DNA from: a virus | DNA length: 33,132 nt | Strand: one strand, 5' to 3' | Virus record (IMG/VR): IMGVR_UViG_3300008216_000044 | Location: 1-33,132 of that record | In this document: one piece after another, positions 14,373 to 22,693 of the stretch | Layout of the letters: the number at the start of each line of letters is the position of its first letter | Numbering within the stretch: the stretch's first letter is position 1 | Made by a program: the position numbers and the translations under genes | The notes under the pieces: model-generated | Seen by the model: only the letters and a program-made list of their open reading frames with translations | What the model was told of the DNA's origin: nothing | Databases searched by the model: none

Positions 14373-14675
14373 TCAGACGCCGTCGGTGGAGGCGGACCCG
14401 GTCGCGGTGCCGGCCTCGGCGCTGACCGAGGCGCCGGCGGGGGCCTCGGCCGCCGCGGCGTCGAGCGCGGCGTCGAGCTCGGCCTTCGCGGCGGCCTCCG
14501 CGCGGTGCCAGTCCTCGGCCGCGGCGACCGACTCGGCGAGCGAGTCCTCGGCGCGGTCGGCGGCGTCGCGGAGGTTCTGCAGGTGGGCCCTCGCGCCGTC
14601 GACGGCGTCGTCGGCGACCCGGGCCTGGCCCGCGAGGTAGGCGTGCTGGGTGGCGAGCTTGGACAGGTCGGACAT
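14373..14675 (-). CDS. Small coiled-coil protein
   Basis: 100 residues from the ATG at 14675 with CGGAGAA upstream. Nearly the whole chain is predicted helix with heptad-like Leu/Ala spacing (LSKLATQHAYLAGQ to AKAELDAALDA), followed by a Gly/Ser/Thr tail. There are no membrane segments and no cysteines. Such proteins among the distal genes of siphophage operons are often of unknown function. It lies between the zinc-type protein and the small structural protein, in the same direction. Confidence 0.6.
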   Translation of the reverse strand: MSDLSKLATQHAYLAGQARVADDAVDGARAHLQNLRDAADRAEDSLAESVAAAEDWHRAEAAAKAELDAALDAAAAEAPAGASVSAEAGTATGSASTDGV

Positions 14676-14688
14676 GCGGGTTCTCCGA

Positions 14689-15012
14689 TCAGGAGGTGAT
14701 GCGGGCCCGCGCGGTCGGGGCGAAGACCGCGCAGTCCTGCCCGTCGTCGCGGGTGACCACCACCGACATGACCGGCCGCCCGTTGTGGAGCTGCACCAGC
14801 TCGTTGCCGATGTAGTCCTCCCGCTCCCGGGCCTCGACCTTCGCCCGGGTGCCCGCGGGCACCATCGGCGAGGTGAGCCCGCCGCGGAGCCCGCGGCAGG
14901 GGTGGAACGGGGTGTGCGGCGCGGTCTCGCGGGTCACGTGGGTGTGGTCGCAGTTCGGGCACTCCCACCGGTGTTCCGGCGGGTCGATCAGCACGGCGCG
15001 GGACATGGACAT
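14689..15012 (-). CDS. Phage protein with a zinc-ribbon-like N-terminus
   Basis: 107 residues from the ATG at 15012 (a second ATG is at 15006), with GAGGTGG at good distance. The N-terminal third has CPNC, then HTHV and HPCRG, possible zinc ligands of a small ribbon. The C-terminal half looks beta-rich (GRPVMSVVVTRDDGQ, CAVFAP). No family name can be given. It follows two hairpins downstream of the holin gene and probably forms a small late unit with the coiled-coil gene after it. Confidence 0.55.
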   Translation of the reverse strand: MSMSRAVLIDPPEHRWECPNCDHTHVTRETAPHTPFHPCRGLRGGLTSPMVPAGTRAKVEAREREDYIGNELVQLHNGRPVMSVVVTRDDGQDCAVFAPTARARITS

Positions 15013-15050
15013 GACGGGGCCACCTCACGGGGTGATGGGTGAGCGGGGAC

Positions 15051-15098
15051 GACGACGGCCCCGCCCCCGGCGCGGTGGCAGGGGTCGGGGCCGTCGTC
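15051..15098 (-). terminator. Hairpin after the holin gene (second of two)
   Basis: Perfect 13-bp stem, arms 15051-15063 and 15086-15098. On the minus strand it comes after the hairpin at 15127-15172 and before the start at 15012. Confidence 0.65.
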
Positions 15099-15126
15099 GA
15101 GGGGAGGGGAGCGGACGGTCGTGGGT

Positions 15127-15172
15127 GCTGCTGGTGCCGAGGCCCCTCTCCCGATCCCCCGGCACCAGCAGC
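15127..15172 (-). terminator. Hairpin after the holin gene (first of two)
   Basis: Perfect 13-bp stem, arms 15127-15139 and 15160-15172, beginning 17 nt downstream of the holin stop at 15190. Together with the next hairpin it makes a tandem terminator. Confidence 0.7.
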
Positions 15173-15189
15173 GGACAGCGGGCCCGGCC

Positions 15190-15525
15190 TCAGGCGGCCG
15201 GGCGGAACCCGTCGGGGAGCTGGAGCGCCACGAGCTCCACGTGCCCGGTCGAGACGTTGCGCGCGAACGCGGCCGGGCTCGTGTTCGGGGTGACCTGCGG
15301 CTCGGCCTGCTTGACGACACCGAACGCGGCGAGCAGCGCGGTCACGGCGGTGACCACGCCCGGGATCAGGCCGAGGAGGCCGACGATCGCGTCGCCCTGC
15401 ACGCTGGTGAGCAGCCCCCACCCGATCAGGGCGGTGACGAGGGAGCCGAGGAACGCCCTCGCCGACGCCACGGTCTTGAAGGCGTCGCGGAGCGGGACGG
15501 GACGGACGTCGAGCGGTGCGGACAT
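15190..15525 (-). CDS. Holin
   Basis: 111 residues from the ATG at 15525, behind CGGAGGT. Two hydrophobic helices (about 24-41, AFLGSLVTALIGWGLL; about 46-70, AIVGLLGLIPGVVTAVTALLAAF) separated by a short turn, with a polar C-terminal tail that ends in a Leu/Pro-rich stretch. Size, two-helix topology and position directly after the endolysin gene are those of actinophage holins, which open the cytoplasmic membrane so the endolysin can reach the peptidoglycan. The DAFKTVASARAFLGS start is also common among such holins (from memory). Confidence 0.8.
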   Translation of the reverse strand: MSAPLDVRPVPLRDAFKTVASARAFLGSLVTALIGWGLLTSVQGDAIVGLLGLIPGVVTAVTALLAAFGVVKQAEPQVTPNTSPAAFARNVSTGHVELVALQLPDGFRPAA

Positions 15526-15610
15526 GGCGGTACCTCCGGGGGAGGGGTGGATGGCCGCGCGGCGGTCGCCGACGGCCGGGGCGCGAGGGATGGGGCGTCC
15601 CGCGCGGGGA

Positions 15611-16552
15611 TCAGGTGGCGGCGAGCTTCGCCGCGAGACCGGCGAGCACGGCCTGGGTGAACGCGGCCGGGTCCGGGGTCAGCGCGGCCGCGAGTCGGTC
15701 GATCGCCTCGCGCATCCCGGCCAGCTCCGCGGCCGTGGCCGGATCGGCCTCACCGCCGCCACCGGCGGGGAGCTTGTCGAGCTTGCCGTGGAGCTGGAGC
15801 ACGAGCTGACGGGTCTCGTAGGCGCGGGCGTCGGAGTTGATCGAGAACCCGGCCGGGGTCTCCTCGACCGGGATCGTGGGCGGGTCCTCACCGAGGAGCC
15901 CGTAGTCCACGCGGGTGCGGTGACGGCGGAACAGCTCGTCGTGGACCGCACGGAGGATCCGGTCCTGCTCGGGGGTCATGTCGTCGTCCTCCTGGACAGC
16001 GGGGGGCGGGAGCGTCGGCGTCGACCCGATCCGGTCACGCCACTTCACGAGCGCCGCCATCGCCTTGTCGGCGTAGGCCTCGGCGCGGTCCCCGGAGCCG
16101 TTGTAGCGGCGGAACCCGCCCCGGTCGCCGTAGGCGCGGATCAGGCGGGCCAGGCCGGTGAACCCGGCCAGCTGGTTGACGTAGGGGTCGGCCGGGCCGG
16201 TCGGCCCGCCGATCTGCTCGGCCCGGGCGATGTACTCCTCGGAGGTGAGCTGGCAGTCCCCGACGCCCTGACGCGGCACGATCCCGGCGCGCTGGGCCGC
16301 CCTGAACCGCAGGTAGTTGTCCGGGGTGACCGGCCCGCCGAACTCGTAGATGACCCGGCCCTGGGCGTCGGTCCGTCGCGCCGGCGGGGTGGAGTACCGG
16401 CCGTCGGAGCCCCACACCATCCGGCCCCCGCCGGTCTCGTTCATCAGCACCACGCACGCCGCGGCGAGCTCCAGCCCGGCGACCTGCGCCGCGCGGACGG
16501 TGATCTCGGGCCGCAGGATGCCCCAGGCCCGCAGGGTCTCGACCGCGCCCAT
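15611..16552 (-). CDS. Endolysin, transglycosylase/lysozyme-like
   Basis: 313 residues from the ATG at 16552, which overlaps the previous stop. The N-terminal domain (about 1-165) has the lytic-transglycosylase pattern: a candidate catalytic Glu39 in LMNETGGG followed by WGSD, then GVGDCQLTSEEYIARA, QLAGFTGLARLI and YNGSGDRAEAYADKAM. The Q.T...Y and YNG motifs are typical of goose-type/SLT lysozyme folds that cleave the glycan strand. A linker with an acidic run (QEDDDMTPEQ) leads to a helical C-terminal half of unknown role, possibly wall binding or oligomerisation. No LysM or peptidase motif was seen. The holin is next downstream. Confidence 0.8.
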   Translation of the reverse strand: MGAVETLRAWGILRPEITVRAAQVAGLELAAACVVLMNETGGGRMVWGSDGRYSTPPARRTDAQGRVIYEFGGPVTPDNYLRFRAAQRAGIVPRQGVGDCQLTSEEYIARAEQIGGPTGPADPYVNQLAGFTGLARLIRAYGDRGGFRRYNGSGDRAEAYADKAMAALVKWRDRIGSTPTLPPPAVQEDDDMTPEQDRILRAVHDELFRRHRTRVDYGLLGEDPPTIPVEETPAGFSINSDARAYETRQLVLQLHGKLDKLPAGGGGEADPATAAELAGMREAIDRLAAALTPDPAAFTQAVLAGLAAKLAAT

Positions 16553-16947
16553 CAGGTGCTCCGCCGTGACGGCCGGGCCCGGACCTGCCCCTCGCACGGC
16601 CTCTTGGACCGGCCGAACAGGTCGACGACGTCGAGCTGCCAGCCGCTCGTGCGCCACGTCCTCGACCACGCCAGGGTCTCCGCGCGGGTCGCGGTGAGCT
16701 GGACCCGGCTGTAGTGCGTCGGGTCGGCGAGGTCGGGGAGCAGCACGAGGTTCCCGGCGGCCGCCGACCACTCGAACAGCGGGTCCCGGCCCTCGGCGCC
16801 GATGATCGCGGACGCGGAGGTGATGAACACCGGGACCTCGTCGGCGTCGACGACGTCGACGACCAGGTCGACGTCCTCGAACCCGTTGTAGTCCAGGTGC
16901 ACGGTGCGGGTCGCGGGCCCGATCCGCAGCGGCGCCGGCGTCGTCAT
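16552..16947 (-). CDS. Small beta-rich phage protein before the endolysin
   Basis: 131 residues from the ATG at 16947 with AAGGGAG upstream. The sequence alternates strands (RTVHLDYNGFEDVDLVVDVV, VPVFITSAS, NLVLLPDLAD, YSRVQLTATRAE) and carries two W residues near the end (WSRTWRTSGW). The plan resembles the small beta-sandwich LtfC-like proteins seen near actinophage minor tail genes, but that is a weak comparison from memory. The gene overlaps both neighbours by 3-4 nt, so it belongs to the translationally coupled chain of membrane proteins and endolysin. Confidence 0.55.
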   Translation of the reverse strand: MTTPAPLRIGPATRTVHLDYNGFEDVDLVVDVVDADEVPVFITSASAIIGAEGRDPLFEWSAAAGNLVLLPDLADPTHYSRVQLTATRAETLAWSRTWRTSGWQLDVVDLFGRSKRPCEGQVRARPSRRST

Positions 16948-17816
16948 GGGGTGCTCCCTTCCGGCGCCAGGCACAGCAGCGCTTCCTCGGTCCCGGTGGT
17001 GGTGACGACCTCGCGCAGCACCAGCACCCGCGGGGGAGGGCAGGCCGGGTCGCCCTGGTCGCCCTTCTCGCCGGTGTCGCCCATCGGGCCGACGCACTCG
17101 GGGATCGACGGCAGGCACGGCTCGCCGCGCTCCCCGCGCTCCCCGCGCTCGGGCGGGAACTGCTCCAACCGGCGGGCGACCGCGGCGTCGATCGCCTCCG
17201 GGGTGATCGGCGGCGCCCGGAACTGCGCCCCGTTGATCTCGAAGTAGCGGTTCACCTCGGCCCGGAGCCGGTCCTGCCCGGGCCCGATCACCGCCCTGAC
17301 CACCTCGGCCTCGATACGCTCGGCGACGTCGTCGGCTGTCGGGTCCTCGGGCAGCGCGGCCAGGACCCGGGCGGTGGCCGCGGCGATGATGGTCTCGGTC
17401 GTATCGGCCATGTCCGCCGGCGCCGGTACGGGCGGGCGGCCTTGCTCCTGGAGCTGCCGGTTCCCCGCGACGAACTCCGCGCGCGCCTGCTCCAACGCCT
17501 CCCGGGTGGCCGTCGAGCTGGACAGCGCCAGGTTCGACACCACCAGCGAGGCGAGGACAGCGGCGATGAGCGCGAGCGCGAGGGTCACCAGACCCCACGT
17601 CCGGCCGCGCCGGTTCACGATCCCGCGGACCACCCGGGGCAGCGCCTCGGCCTGGGTCGCGCGGGTGGCGACCCGGCCCACGGCGCGCCGCTCCTCTGCT
17701 CGCGCACGACGCAGATCGTCCTTCGTCGGGGGCGGGTCGTCGTCGTAGTCGAACCCGTCGCTGACGAACTCCTCGGTCTGCGGGCCGTCGTCGAGGGGGT
17801 CCTCGTAGCCGGTCAC
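16944..17816 (-). CDS. Collagen-like single-span membrane protein near the lysis genes
   Basis: 290 residues from a GTG at 17816 overlapping the previous stop. Acidic N-terminal tail (about 1-35), basic helix, one membrane segment (about 75-97, GLVTLALALIAAVLASLVVS), then a helical stalk and, at about 224-258, collagen-type Gly-X-Y triplets (GERGERGEP, GPMGDTGEKGDQGDP). All four cysteines lie in or after the triplets. Positive charges before the membrane segment predict N-inside/C-outside topology, so the collagen-like part would be extracellular and could be disulfide linked. Function unknown: a lysis accessory, an exclusion protein or a virion-associated fibre are options. Collagen triplets are common in phage fibres, but a membrane anchor is not. 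Confidence 0.65.
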   Translation of the reverse strand: MTGYEDPLDDGPQTEEFVSDGFDYDDDPPPTKDDLRRARAEERRAVGRVATRATQAEALPRVVRGIVNRRGRTWGLVTLALALIAAVLASLVVSNLALSSSTATREALEQARAEFVAGNRQLQEQGRPPVPAPADMADTTETIIAAATARVLAALPEDPTADDVAERIEAEVVRAVIGPGQDRLRAEVNRYFEINGAQFRAPPITPEAIDAAVARRLEQFPPERGERGERGEPCLPSIPECVGPMGDTGEKGDQGDPACPPPRVLVLREVVTTTGTEEALLCLAPEGSTP

Positions 17817-18256
17817 GACGTCGCACCTCCCCGCAGCCGCCGGTTCTCCTGGACCAGCTGCTCGACCTGGGCGAGCAGCAGTGCGTTCTCCACGCGGAGG
17901 CCCTCCTTCGCACGCTCGTGCCGCCGGGCCTCCTGCTCGTGCCCTGCGGCATCGGCCTCCGCGGCCGCGAGCTCGGATTCCAGACGGGCGATGTACCGCT
18001 CGGTCATGTCGTCGGTGCGCGCCATCACCGCGGGCAGGGGCTCAGGCACGGCCGGGTCCGGGGCGGGCTCGACGACCGGGACGGGCCGGCGAACCCGGCC
18101 CTCCAGCCAGGCCCGCAGCGGCGGACCGACGTAGATCAGGACTGCGATCACCAGGACCACGAACAGCGCTTGCGAGGCGACGTTCGGGGGCAGGTCCCGG
18201 AGGAACGAGAAGTCAGGTAGAGGTGGCGCTGCACCAGCAGCGTCGAGCACGAGCAC
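17813..18256 (-). CDS. Single-span membrane protein with C-terminal coiled coil
   Basis: 147 residues from the GTG at 18256, chosen for its GGGGGGA ribosome site; a longer in-frame form from 18310 exists. One membrane segment at about 27-43 (ASQALFVVLVIAVLIYVG) is followed by basic residues and a Pro-rich linker, then a long coiled coil (about 84-143: YIARLESELAAAEADA, ENALLLAQVEQLVQENRRL). Charges suggest the coiled coil is cytoplasmic, the opposite side from the collagen part of the neighbouring protein. The two genes overlap by 4 nt and may form a pair spanning the membrane. Function unknown; it lies between tail genes and the lysis cassette. Confidence 0.6.
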   Translation of the reverse strand: MLVLDAAGAAPPLPDFSFLRDLPPNVASQALFVVLVIAVLIYVGPPLRAWLEGRVRRPVPVVEPAPDPAVPEPLPAVMARTDDMTERYIARLESELAAAEADAAGHEQEARRHERAKEGLRVENALLLAQVEQLVQENRRLRGGATS

Positions 18257-18374
18257 GCGGTCCCCCCGAGACGCGGACGGTGCGCCACGCCCGGGAGGGG
18301 CGGGCGCCAAGCGGTGCAGGCGTCATCGCGAGCCCGCGGGCGGGGGCGGCCACAGCGGGCGGCCTCCCCTCCGG

Positions 18375-18944
18375 TCAGGGGGTCGGGCCGACCCACTGGG
18401 CGAAGAACTTCGCGCCGCCGAAGCCCGTGAAGACCGAGGCCGCCCCGGTGCCGGTCTGCCGGACAAAGCACCGCAGGGTGTCCCCCGCGGTCAGCGGCAG
18501 CAGGTCAGCGCACTGCGCGGCGGTCAGCGTGCCGGGGCGCCCCGGGGCGGACCCGCCGGTGACGACCCCCGACGTCACGACCGTGGAGTTCCGCGTGATC
18601 CGTATGGTCATCATCCCGCCGCCCGCCACGTTGTTGAGCTGGACGTGCGCGCCGAACCGCCACAGCCCCGACACGGGGATCGTGATAACCCCGCTGGTCG
18701 GGGCGAACATCGCGGCGGTGTCGTAGTCCTCCAGCTGCCACTGCATGAGGGTGTCGGTGTTGGCCGCGATCGACTGCGCACCGGCGGAGGACTGACGGAC
18801 CCGCACCATCGGGCGCGTTCTCCGGAACGACGACAGCAGCCGGCCGTAGAGGTAGTTCTCGAGGGTCGACAGGGCGTTGAGGTCGGTGTGGGTGACCGGG
18901 ACGCCCTCGGTGAACCACGGCAGGGCCGGGGTGGGCGCGGTCAC
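18375..18944 (-). CDS. Jelly-roll (C1q-like) minor tail protein, third paralogue
   Basis: 189 residues from a GTG at 18944, overlapping the upstream gene by 4 nt; a longer in-frame form is unlikely. N-terminal PWFTEGVPVTHTDLNAL, with the 'F..G.V.T...LN' signature of actinophage tail proteins, then a beta-rich domain: SGLWRFGAHVQLN, GGGMMTIRITRNS, LPLTAGDTLRCFV and a final FFAQWVGP. The strand order and the 'G.Y.F...V' type motif resemble a C1q/TNF jelly roll. It shares the plan of the two genes upstream, so it is one of three tandem copies and probably forms trimers at the tail tip. Confidence 0.7.
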   Translation of the reverse strand: MTAPTPALPWFTEGVPVTHTDLNALSTLENYLYGRLLSSFRRTRPMVRVRQSSAGAQSIAANTDTLMQWQLEDYDTAAMFAPTSGVITIPVSGLWRFGAHVQLNNVAGGGMMTIRITRNSTVVTSGVVTGGSAPGRPGTLTAAQCADLLPLTAGDTLRCFVRQTGTGAASVFTGFGGAKFFAQWVGPTP

Positions 18945-19516
18945 GGCACCGGCCCCTCCCACACCGCCCACATGCGGGTGCCCCCGAACCGCGGGTCGCA
19001 GGCCACCACGGTGCCGGTGTCCTGGATCGCCCAGCCCTGCACGTACGTCGAGGTCCCGATGATGATGGAGTCGGTCGTGATCACCGCTCCGCCGCCGGAC
19101 CCGGAGTCGTAGGTGCCATAGGACACCCCGGCCGAGAAGTTGGCGATATCGCCGTCGGTGGCGATTCGCACCCCGATGGTCGACCCCAGGGGGGCGGTGA
19201 CGGGCTGCAGCGTCACCGACAGGCCGAAGCGGTAGACCCCCGGCGTGTTAATGATCAACTTGTCGGCGTCGATGCCCGACCACATGCTGTCCGTGTCGAC
19301 GATCCGCTCATCCCACACGATCGCCCGGTCCGACCCGTTGAACAGCTCGAAGTTCTCCACCGACACCCCGACCACGACGACCGGCCGGTCCTTGCGGAAC
19401 CCGCCCATCGTGAAGTTGTAGAGGTTGAACAGGTTGTCGGTGATGCCCGCGAGATTGGTCGCGGTCGGGACCTGACCCGCGGTGAACGTCGGCAATGCGG
19501 GAACGGGGGCGGTCAC
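18941..19516 (-). CDS. Jelly-roll (C1q-like) minor tail protein, second paralogue
   Basis: 191 residues from a GTG at 19516 that overlaps the previous stop by 4 nt. N-terminus TFTAGQVPTATNLAGI, a classic actinophage tail-protein opening. The body has FELFNGSDRAIVWD, the jelly-roll-like NTPGVYRFGLSVTLQ, STIGVRIATDGD, and ends AVWEGPVP like its neighbour's QWVGPTP. The same N-terminal frame (MGGFRKDRP) recurs in the gene before it (MGGFRTHKP), confirming duplication. The likely role is trimeric receptor binding or tail-tip decoration; the receptor is unknown. Confidence 0.72.
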   Translation of the reverse strand: MTAPVPALPTFTAGQVPTATNLAGITDNLFNLYNFTMGGFRKDRPVVVVGVSVENFELFNGSDRAIVWDERIVDTDSMWSGIDADKLIINTPGVYRFGLSVTLQPVTAPLGSTIGVRIATDGDIANFSAGVSYGTYDSGSGGGAVITTDSIIIGTSTYVQGWAIQDTGTVVACDPRFGGTRMWAVWEGPVP

Positions 19517-20157
19517 AGCGTCACCGCCCCTCTACGCAGATCGAGCGGCGCGACCCATTCCAGCGACGCCTTCAGCCCGCCCTGCGTGGAATCGAGCGGG
19601 TGGGTCTGGTTGTTCGACGGCTGCCCCGTGTTGAGCGGCCCGACCTGCACGGGGCAGAACCGCACCGCGGCCCCGACGTCGAGCGGCACCAGCGCGGCGC
19701 CGTGCACCTGCGCCGGCTGGTTGAGCACCAGCCGGACCCGCGGGTTGCACACCGCGTCGTGCTCGACGTTCTCACCGCCGACGAGGATCGCGGCCTGGAT
19801 GCGGGGCTGCGGATTGTTATTGAGGTTGCCCGACGCCGCGAAGCAAGCGCGGATTTCCAGCCAATAGATGCCCGCCGTGTTGATAGTGACGACCGATAGC
19901 GCAGTCCCGGACGACGCGGCGAAACCATCGGTATCGACGAGATATGTCACCGGCCCGACTGGCTCGACAAAGTTGTGCCGAACCGATGCCGACGCGCATT
20001 GCAAAACCGCCATCGGCTTATGGGTGCGGAAACCGCCCATCCGGCCATTGAACAAGGTCTCCACGTTGCGCGGCATCGCGTTGAGTTCCCGCTGCCGAAC
20101 GATCCTGCCGTCCACGAACTCGGGGATCTCAGGCGTCGGCCGTGAGAGATCAGCCAC
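19513..20157 (-). CDS. Jelly-roll (C1q-like) minor tail protein, first paralogue
   Basis: 214 residues from a GTG at 20157, behind GGAAGGAGGT. N-terminal PEFVDGRIVRQRELNAMPRN and MGGFRTHKP match the two following genes. The central block (NTAGIYWLEIRACFA, PRIQAAILVGGENV, LVPLDVGAAVRFCPVQVG) follows the strand pattern of a C1q-like jelly roll. It is the first of three overlapping paralogues after the large minor tail gene. Several codons in the middle (ATT, AAT, TTA-type at 19820-20050) are less G/C-rich than the surroundings, which may mean a separate origin for this copy. Confidence 0.7.
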   Translation of the reverse strand: MADLSRPTPEIPEFVDGRIVRQRELNAMPRNVETLFNGRMGGFRTHKPMAVLQCASASVRHNFVEPVGPVTYLVDTDGFAASSGTALSVVTINTAGIYWLEIRACFAASGNLNNNPQPRIQAAILVGGENVEHDAVCNPRVRLVLNQPAQVHGAALVPLDVGAAVRFCPVQVGPLNTGQPSNNQTHPLDSTQGGLKASLEWVAPLDLRRGAVTL

Positions 20158-20172
20158 CGCCGCACCTCCTTC

Positions 20173-22689
20173 CTAATACACCGGCACGGCGGTCGTCCCG
20201 AGCGCCCCGGCCGTCGACGACCCCAACACCCAGGCCCGATCCACCCACACCGGAGACAGCTCCCAGATCGACTCCCACGTGCCGGCCGCAACGTTCACGT
20301 CCTGCGTGATCGACTCGATGTAGAAGTCGGCCGAGAACATCGGCCCGACCCGTGGGCGCCGGCGGATCGTGACGCGGAGCCCGATCTCGGCGGCCAGCAC
20401 GATCGGCCACAGCTCCGGCTTGGAGTCCGGGCGCAGCACCAGCCGCTCGCACCGCATCCGAGGCGCCGCGTACCGGCGTCGCCGGTAGGTCGCGGCCTGT
20501 TCCAGTTCGAAGTCGTCGAGCACGTCGAGGGTGAGCGACAGCGTGCGTTGGCCGATCTCGTCCTCGATCGCGGCGTCGACGACCTCCAACGGCCCCGACC
20601 GGCCGGGCCGGGACAGTCTGACCCGCGAGAACACGTAGCGCGGGTCGTAGTCGAGCCGCAGGTCCTCGTAGGGCAGTTCCCCGGCGGCCTCGCCGAACAC
20701 CCAGCCCGTGCGCACGCCGTCGAGGTGTCGGGCAACGGAGGTCTCCACCACGACCTCGCCGTCGCGGGCCGCGTACACGATCCCGTCGGCGGTGGCGGCG
20801 AGCGCCTCCAAGGCCGCGAGGGCCGACCCCCCGATCTGCTCGTGATCGGCGGCCAGCGGCGCCGAGGCCGAGTCCACGGGGACGCGCCGGGCCCCGCCCG
20901 GGTACACCCGGTCCAGAATGCGGAGCGCCCGCTGGTCGGGCGCCTCACCGAGGTACCCGACCCCGCGCTGGTAGTGGGCGCGCAACCGGGCGCTCGGCAG
21001 CCGTGTCGGGTAGAACCCGACACGGGCGACGCTCACCTTGGACAGCGGGTTCCCGTTGCGGGTCAACGCGGAAATGTTGATCGAGTTGATTCCGTAGTCG
21101 GTGATCGGCAGCGGAATCCCGGCCAGGGCGCCGTCTTCACGTACGCTCGCATCGAACCTGTAGGCGGCCTTCCAGTTGCCCGGAACGGCGGGGTCCGGCT
21201 CGAACGAGATAGCGAAGTAGTGCCATTGCCCGTCGTCGAGATAGGCGTCGGTGATGACAAAGTCCTCCGCGGCCGGGTACCCGTAGAGCAGCCCTGGCAG
21301 GTTCACCGCGAGATAGGACCGGGCGTAGTTGTAGAACATCAGCCCGAACCACTGATCACCGCTGGTCGGTTCCAGGTAGTTGCCCGAGGTGATCGACTGG
21401 AACACGATTCGCGCGACCGATGCGTCGATCTTCGCCCAGAACTCGATGGTCGCCGCGCCGGTGTTCAGGGTGAACAGCGTCGGGCCCCACCCGGTCGCGT
21501 TGCGCGTGTCGAGGGAGGTCACCTGGCCCGCGTAGTCCAGGTCCGCCGGGTTCTGCCGTTCCTGCGACAGCGTCACGGCCGGGGTCCCGTCGGGCAGGGT
21601 GTCCCCGCGCCAGGCGATCGTCCCGCCCTTGGACGGCAGGAACTCCCGCATGCGCACGGTGCCCGCGAGCCGCCCCTGCGCCCGGCCGGGACCGGTCGCG
21701 TCATCGAACGGCAGCCACAGCGACGGGTCGTCGCCGGCGATCTCGGCCTCGTAGGTGTCGTCCAGCACGGTGCGGGACAGCACCGACAGCGCGTCGACGA
21801 GCTCCAACGGCCGCTGGCCCCGGAACCCCCGGTCCACCCACCGCTGCGGGTAGCGCTCGATGAACCCGGTCCACACCGGCCAGAACACCGGGCCCGAGGT
21901 CGTGAAGGCCGAGGGGGTGGCGACCCCGTACTCGACCTGCTCGTCGTCGAGGAACACCTGCAGGGTCCCCGACCCGCCGGTCACGACCAGCGACAGCGGC
22001 GTGCGCAGCCCGGTCGCCATGACCGTGGCCGACACCCTGGTCCAGCCGCCGCCCGACACCGCGGTCCCCGACAGCACCCCGCCGAGGTTGAACCGCGCGC
22101 TCACCCCGGAGGTCGTCACCCGCAGGTACGCGCTGTAGGTGATCAACGTTCCGGGGATCGACCACGGCCCCCAGTGCTCTCCGTTCGGGCCGACCCAGGC
22201 CCGCGCGGTCGCAGACGGCCCGGTGAGGAGGAAGTTCAGGCACCGCGTCCCCGACCGCGGGGTGATCGTCGAGCTTGCGACCGTGCCGGCCCCCGTCGCG
22301 TCCCACCCGTTCACCCCGCCGTTCTCGAGTCCCGGGTGTGTCGTCCCGCCGTAGGTCCCGGCCTGGATCGCGTTCCCTGGGGTGTCCGGCCCGGGCCACC
22401 ACGCCCGCACCTGAGCCGCCCGGTACAGCGCGAGCTTGTTCGTCCCGGAGTTCAGCGGCGAGGACGTGTTGCTCGGGTTGAGGGTCTCCTGCGGGTCCTC
22501 GACGGTGATCGAGCACGTCCCGGCCTCAACCTGCCCCAGCTCGTAGGACCGGCCACGCGAGCACGAGAACCCGCCGATCGACCGCCCGTGCCCTTCGTCC
22601 AGCCTGACCGAGGTCAGCCCGTCCGGCCGCGCCGGCGGGCCGTGCTCGAAGTCGCCGAGCACGACCACCTTGGGCAGGTTCGATGCCAC
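20173..22689 (-). CDS. Large minor tail protein (distal tail/tail-tip) with LamG-like insert
   Basis: 838 residues from the GTG at 22689, with a G-rich ribosome site just after the tape-measure stop. The first 100 residues (VVVLGDFEHG, IGGFSCSRGRSYELGQVEAG, ITVEDPQETLNPSN) match the opening of actinophage tail-tip proteins encoded after the tape measure. About 400-560 contain a LamG-type jelly roll (ATIEFWAKID, DGQWHYFAISFEPD). The last third (EDLRLDYDPRYVFSRVRLSRPG, ESITQDVNVAAGTWESIWELSPV) resembles the baseplate hub/Tal-like part. It probably combines roles that other phages split between distal tail and tail-associated proteins; the LamG part may bind host glycans (inference). Confidence 0.82.
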   Translation of the reverse strand: MASNLPKVVVLGDFEHGPPARPDGLTSVRLDEGHGRSIGGFSCSRGRSYELGQVEAGTCSITVEDPQETLNPSNTSSPLNSGTNKLALYRAAQVRAWWPGPDTPGNAIQAGTYGGTTHPGLENGGVNGWDATGAGTVASSTITPRSGTRCLNFLLTGPSATARAWVGPNGEHWGPWSIPGTLITYSAYLRVTTSGVSARFNLGGVLSGTAVSGGGWTRVSATVMATGLRTPLSLVVTGGSGTLQVFLDDEQVEYGVATPSAFTTSGPVFWPVWTGFIERYPQRWVDRGFRGQRPLELVDALSVLSRTVLDDTYEAEIAGDDPSLWLPFDDATGPGRAQGRLAGTVRMREFLPSKGGTIAWRGDTLPDGTPAVTLSQERQNPADLDYAGQVTSLDTRNATGWGPTLFTLNTGAATIEFWAKIDASVARIVFQSITSGNYLEPTSGDQWFGLMFYNYARSYLAVNLPGLLYGYPAAEDFVITDAYLDDGQWHYFAISFEPDPAVPGNWKAAYRFDASVREDGALAGIPLPITDYGINSINISALTRNGNPLSKVSVARVGFYPTRLPSARLRAHYQRGVGYLGEAPDQRALRILDRVYPGGARRVPVDSASAPLAADHEQIGGSALAALEALAATADGIVYAARDGEVVVETSVARHLDGVRTGWVFGEAAGELPYEDLRLDYDPRYVFSRVRLSRPGRSGPLEVVDAAIEDEIGQRTLSLTLDVLDDFELEQAATYRRRRYAAPRMRCERLVLRPDSKPELWPIVLAAEIGLRVTIRRRPRVGPMFSADFYIESITQDVNVAAGTWESIWELSPVWVDRAWVLGSSTAGALGTTAVPVY

Positions 22690-22693
22690 AGGA

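Noticed and set aside
15611-16771. Longer endolysin starting at 16771
   Set aside because: The extra N-terminus is an Arg/Pro-rich shadow of the neighbouring gene; the ATG at 16552 overlaps the previous stop as at the other coupled junctions.
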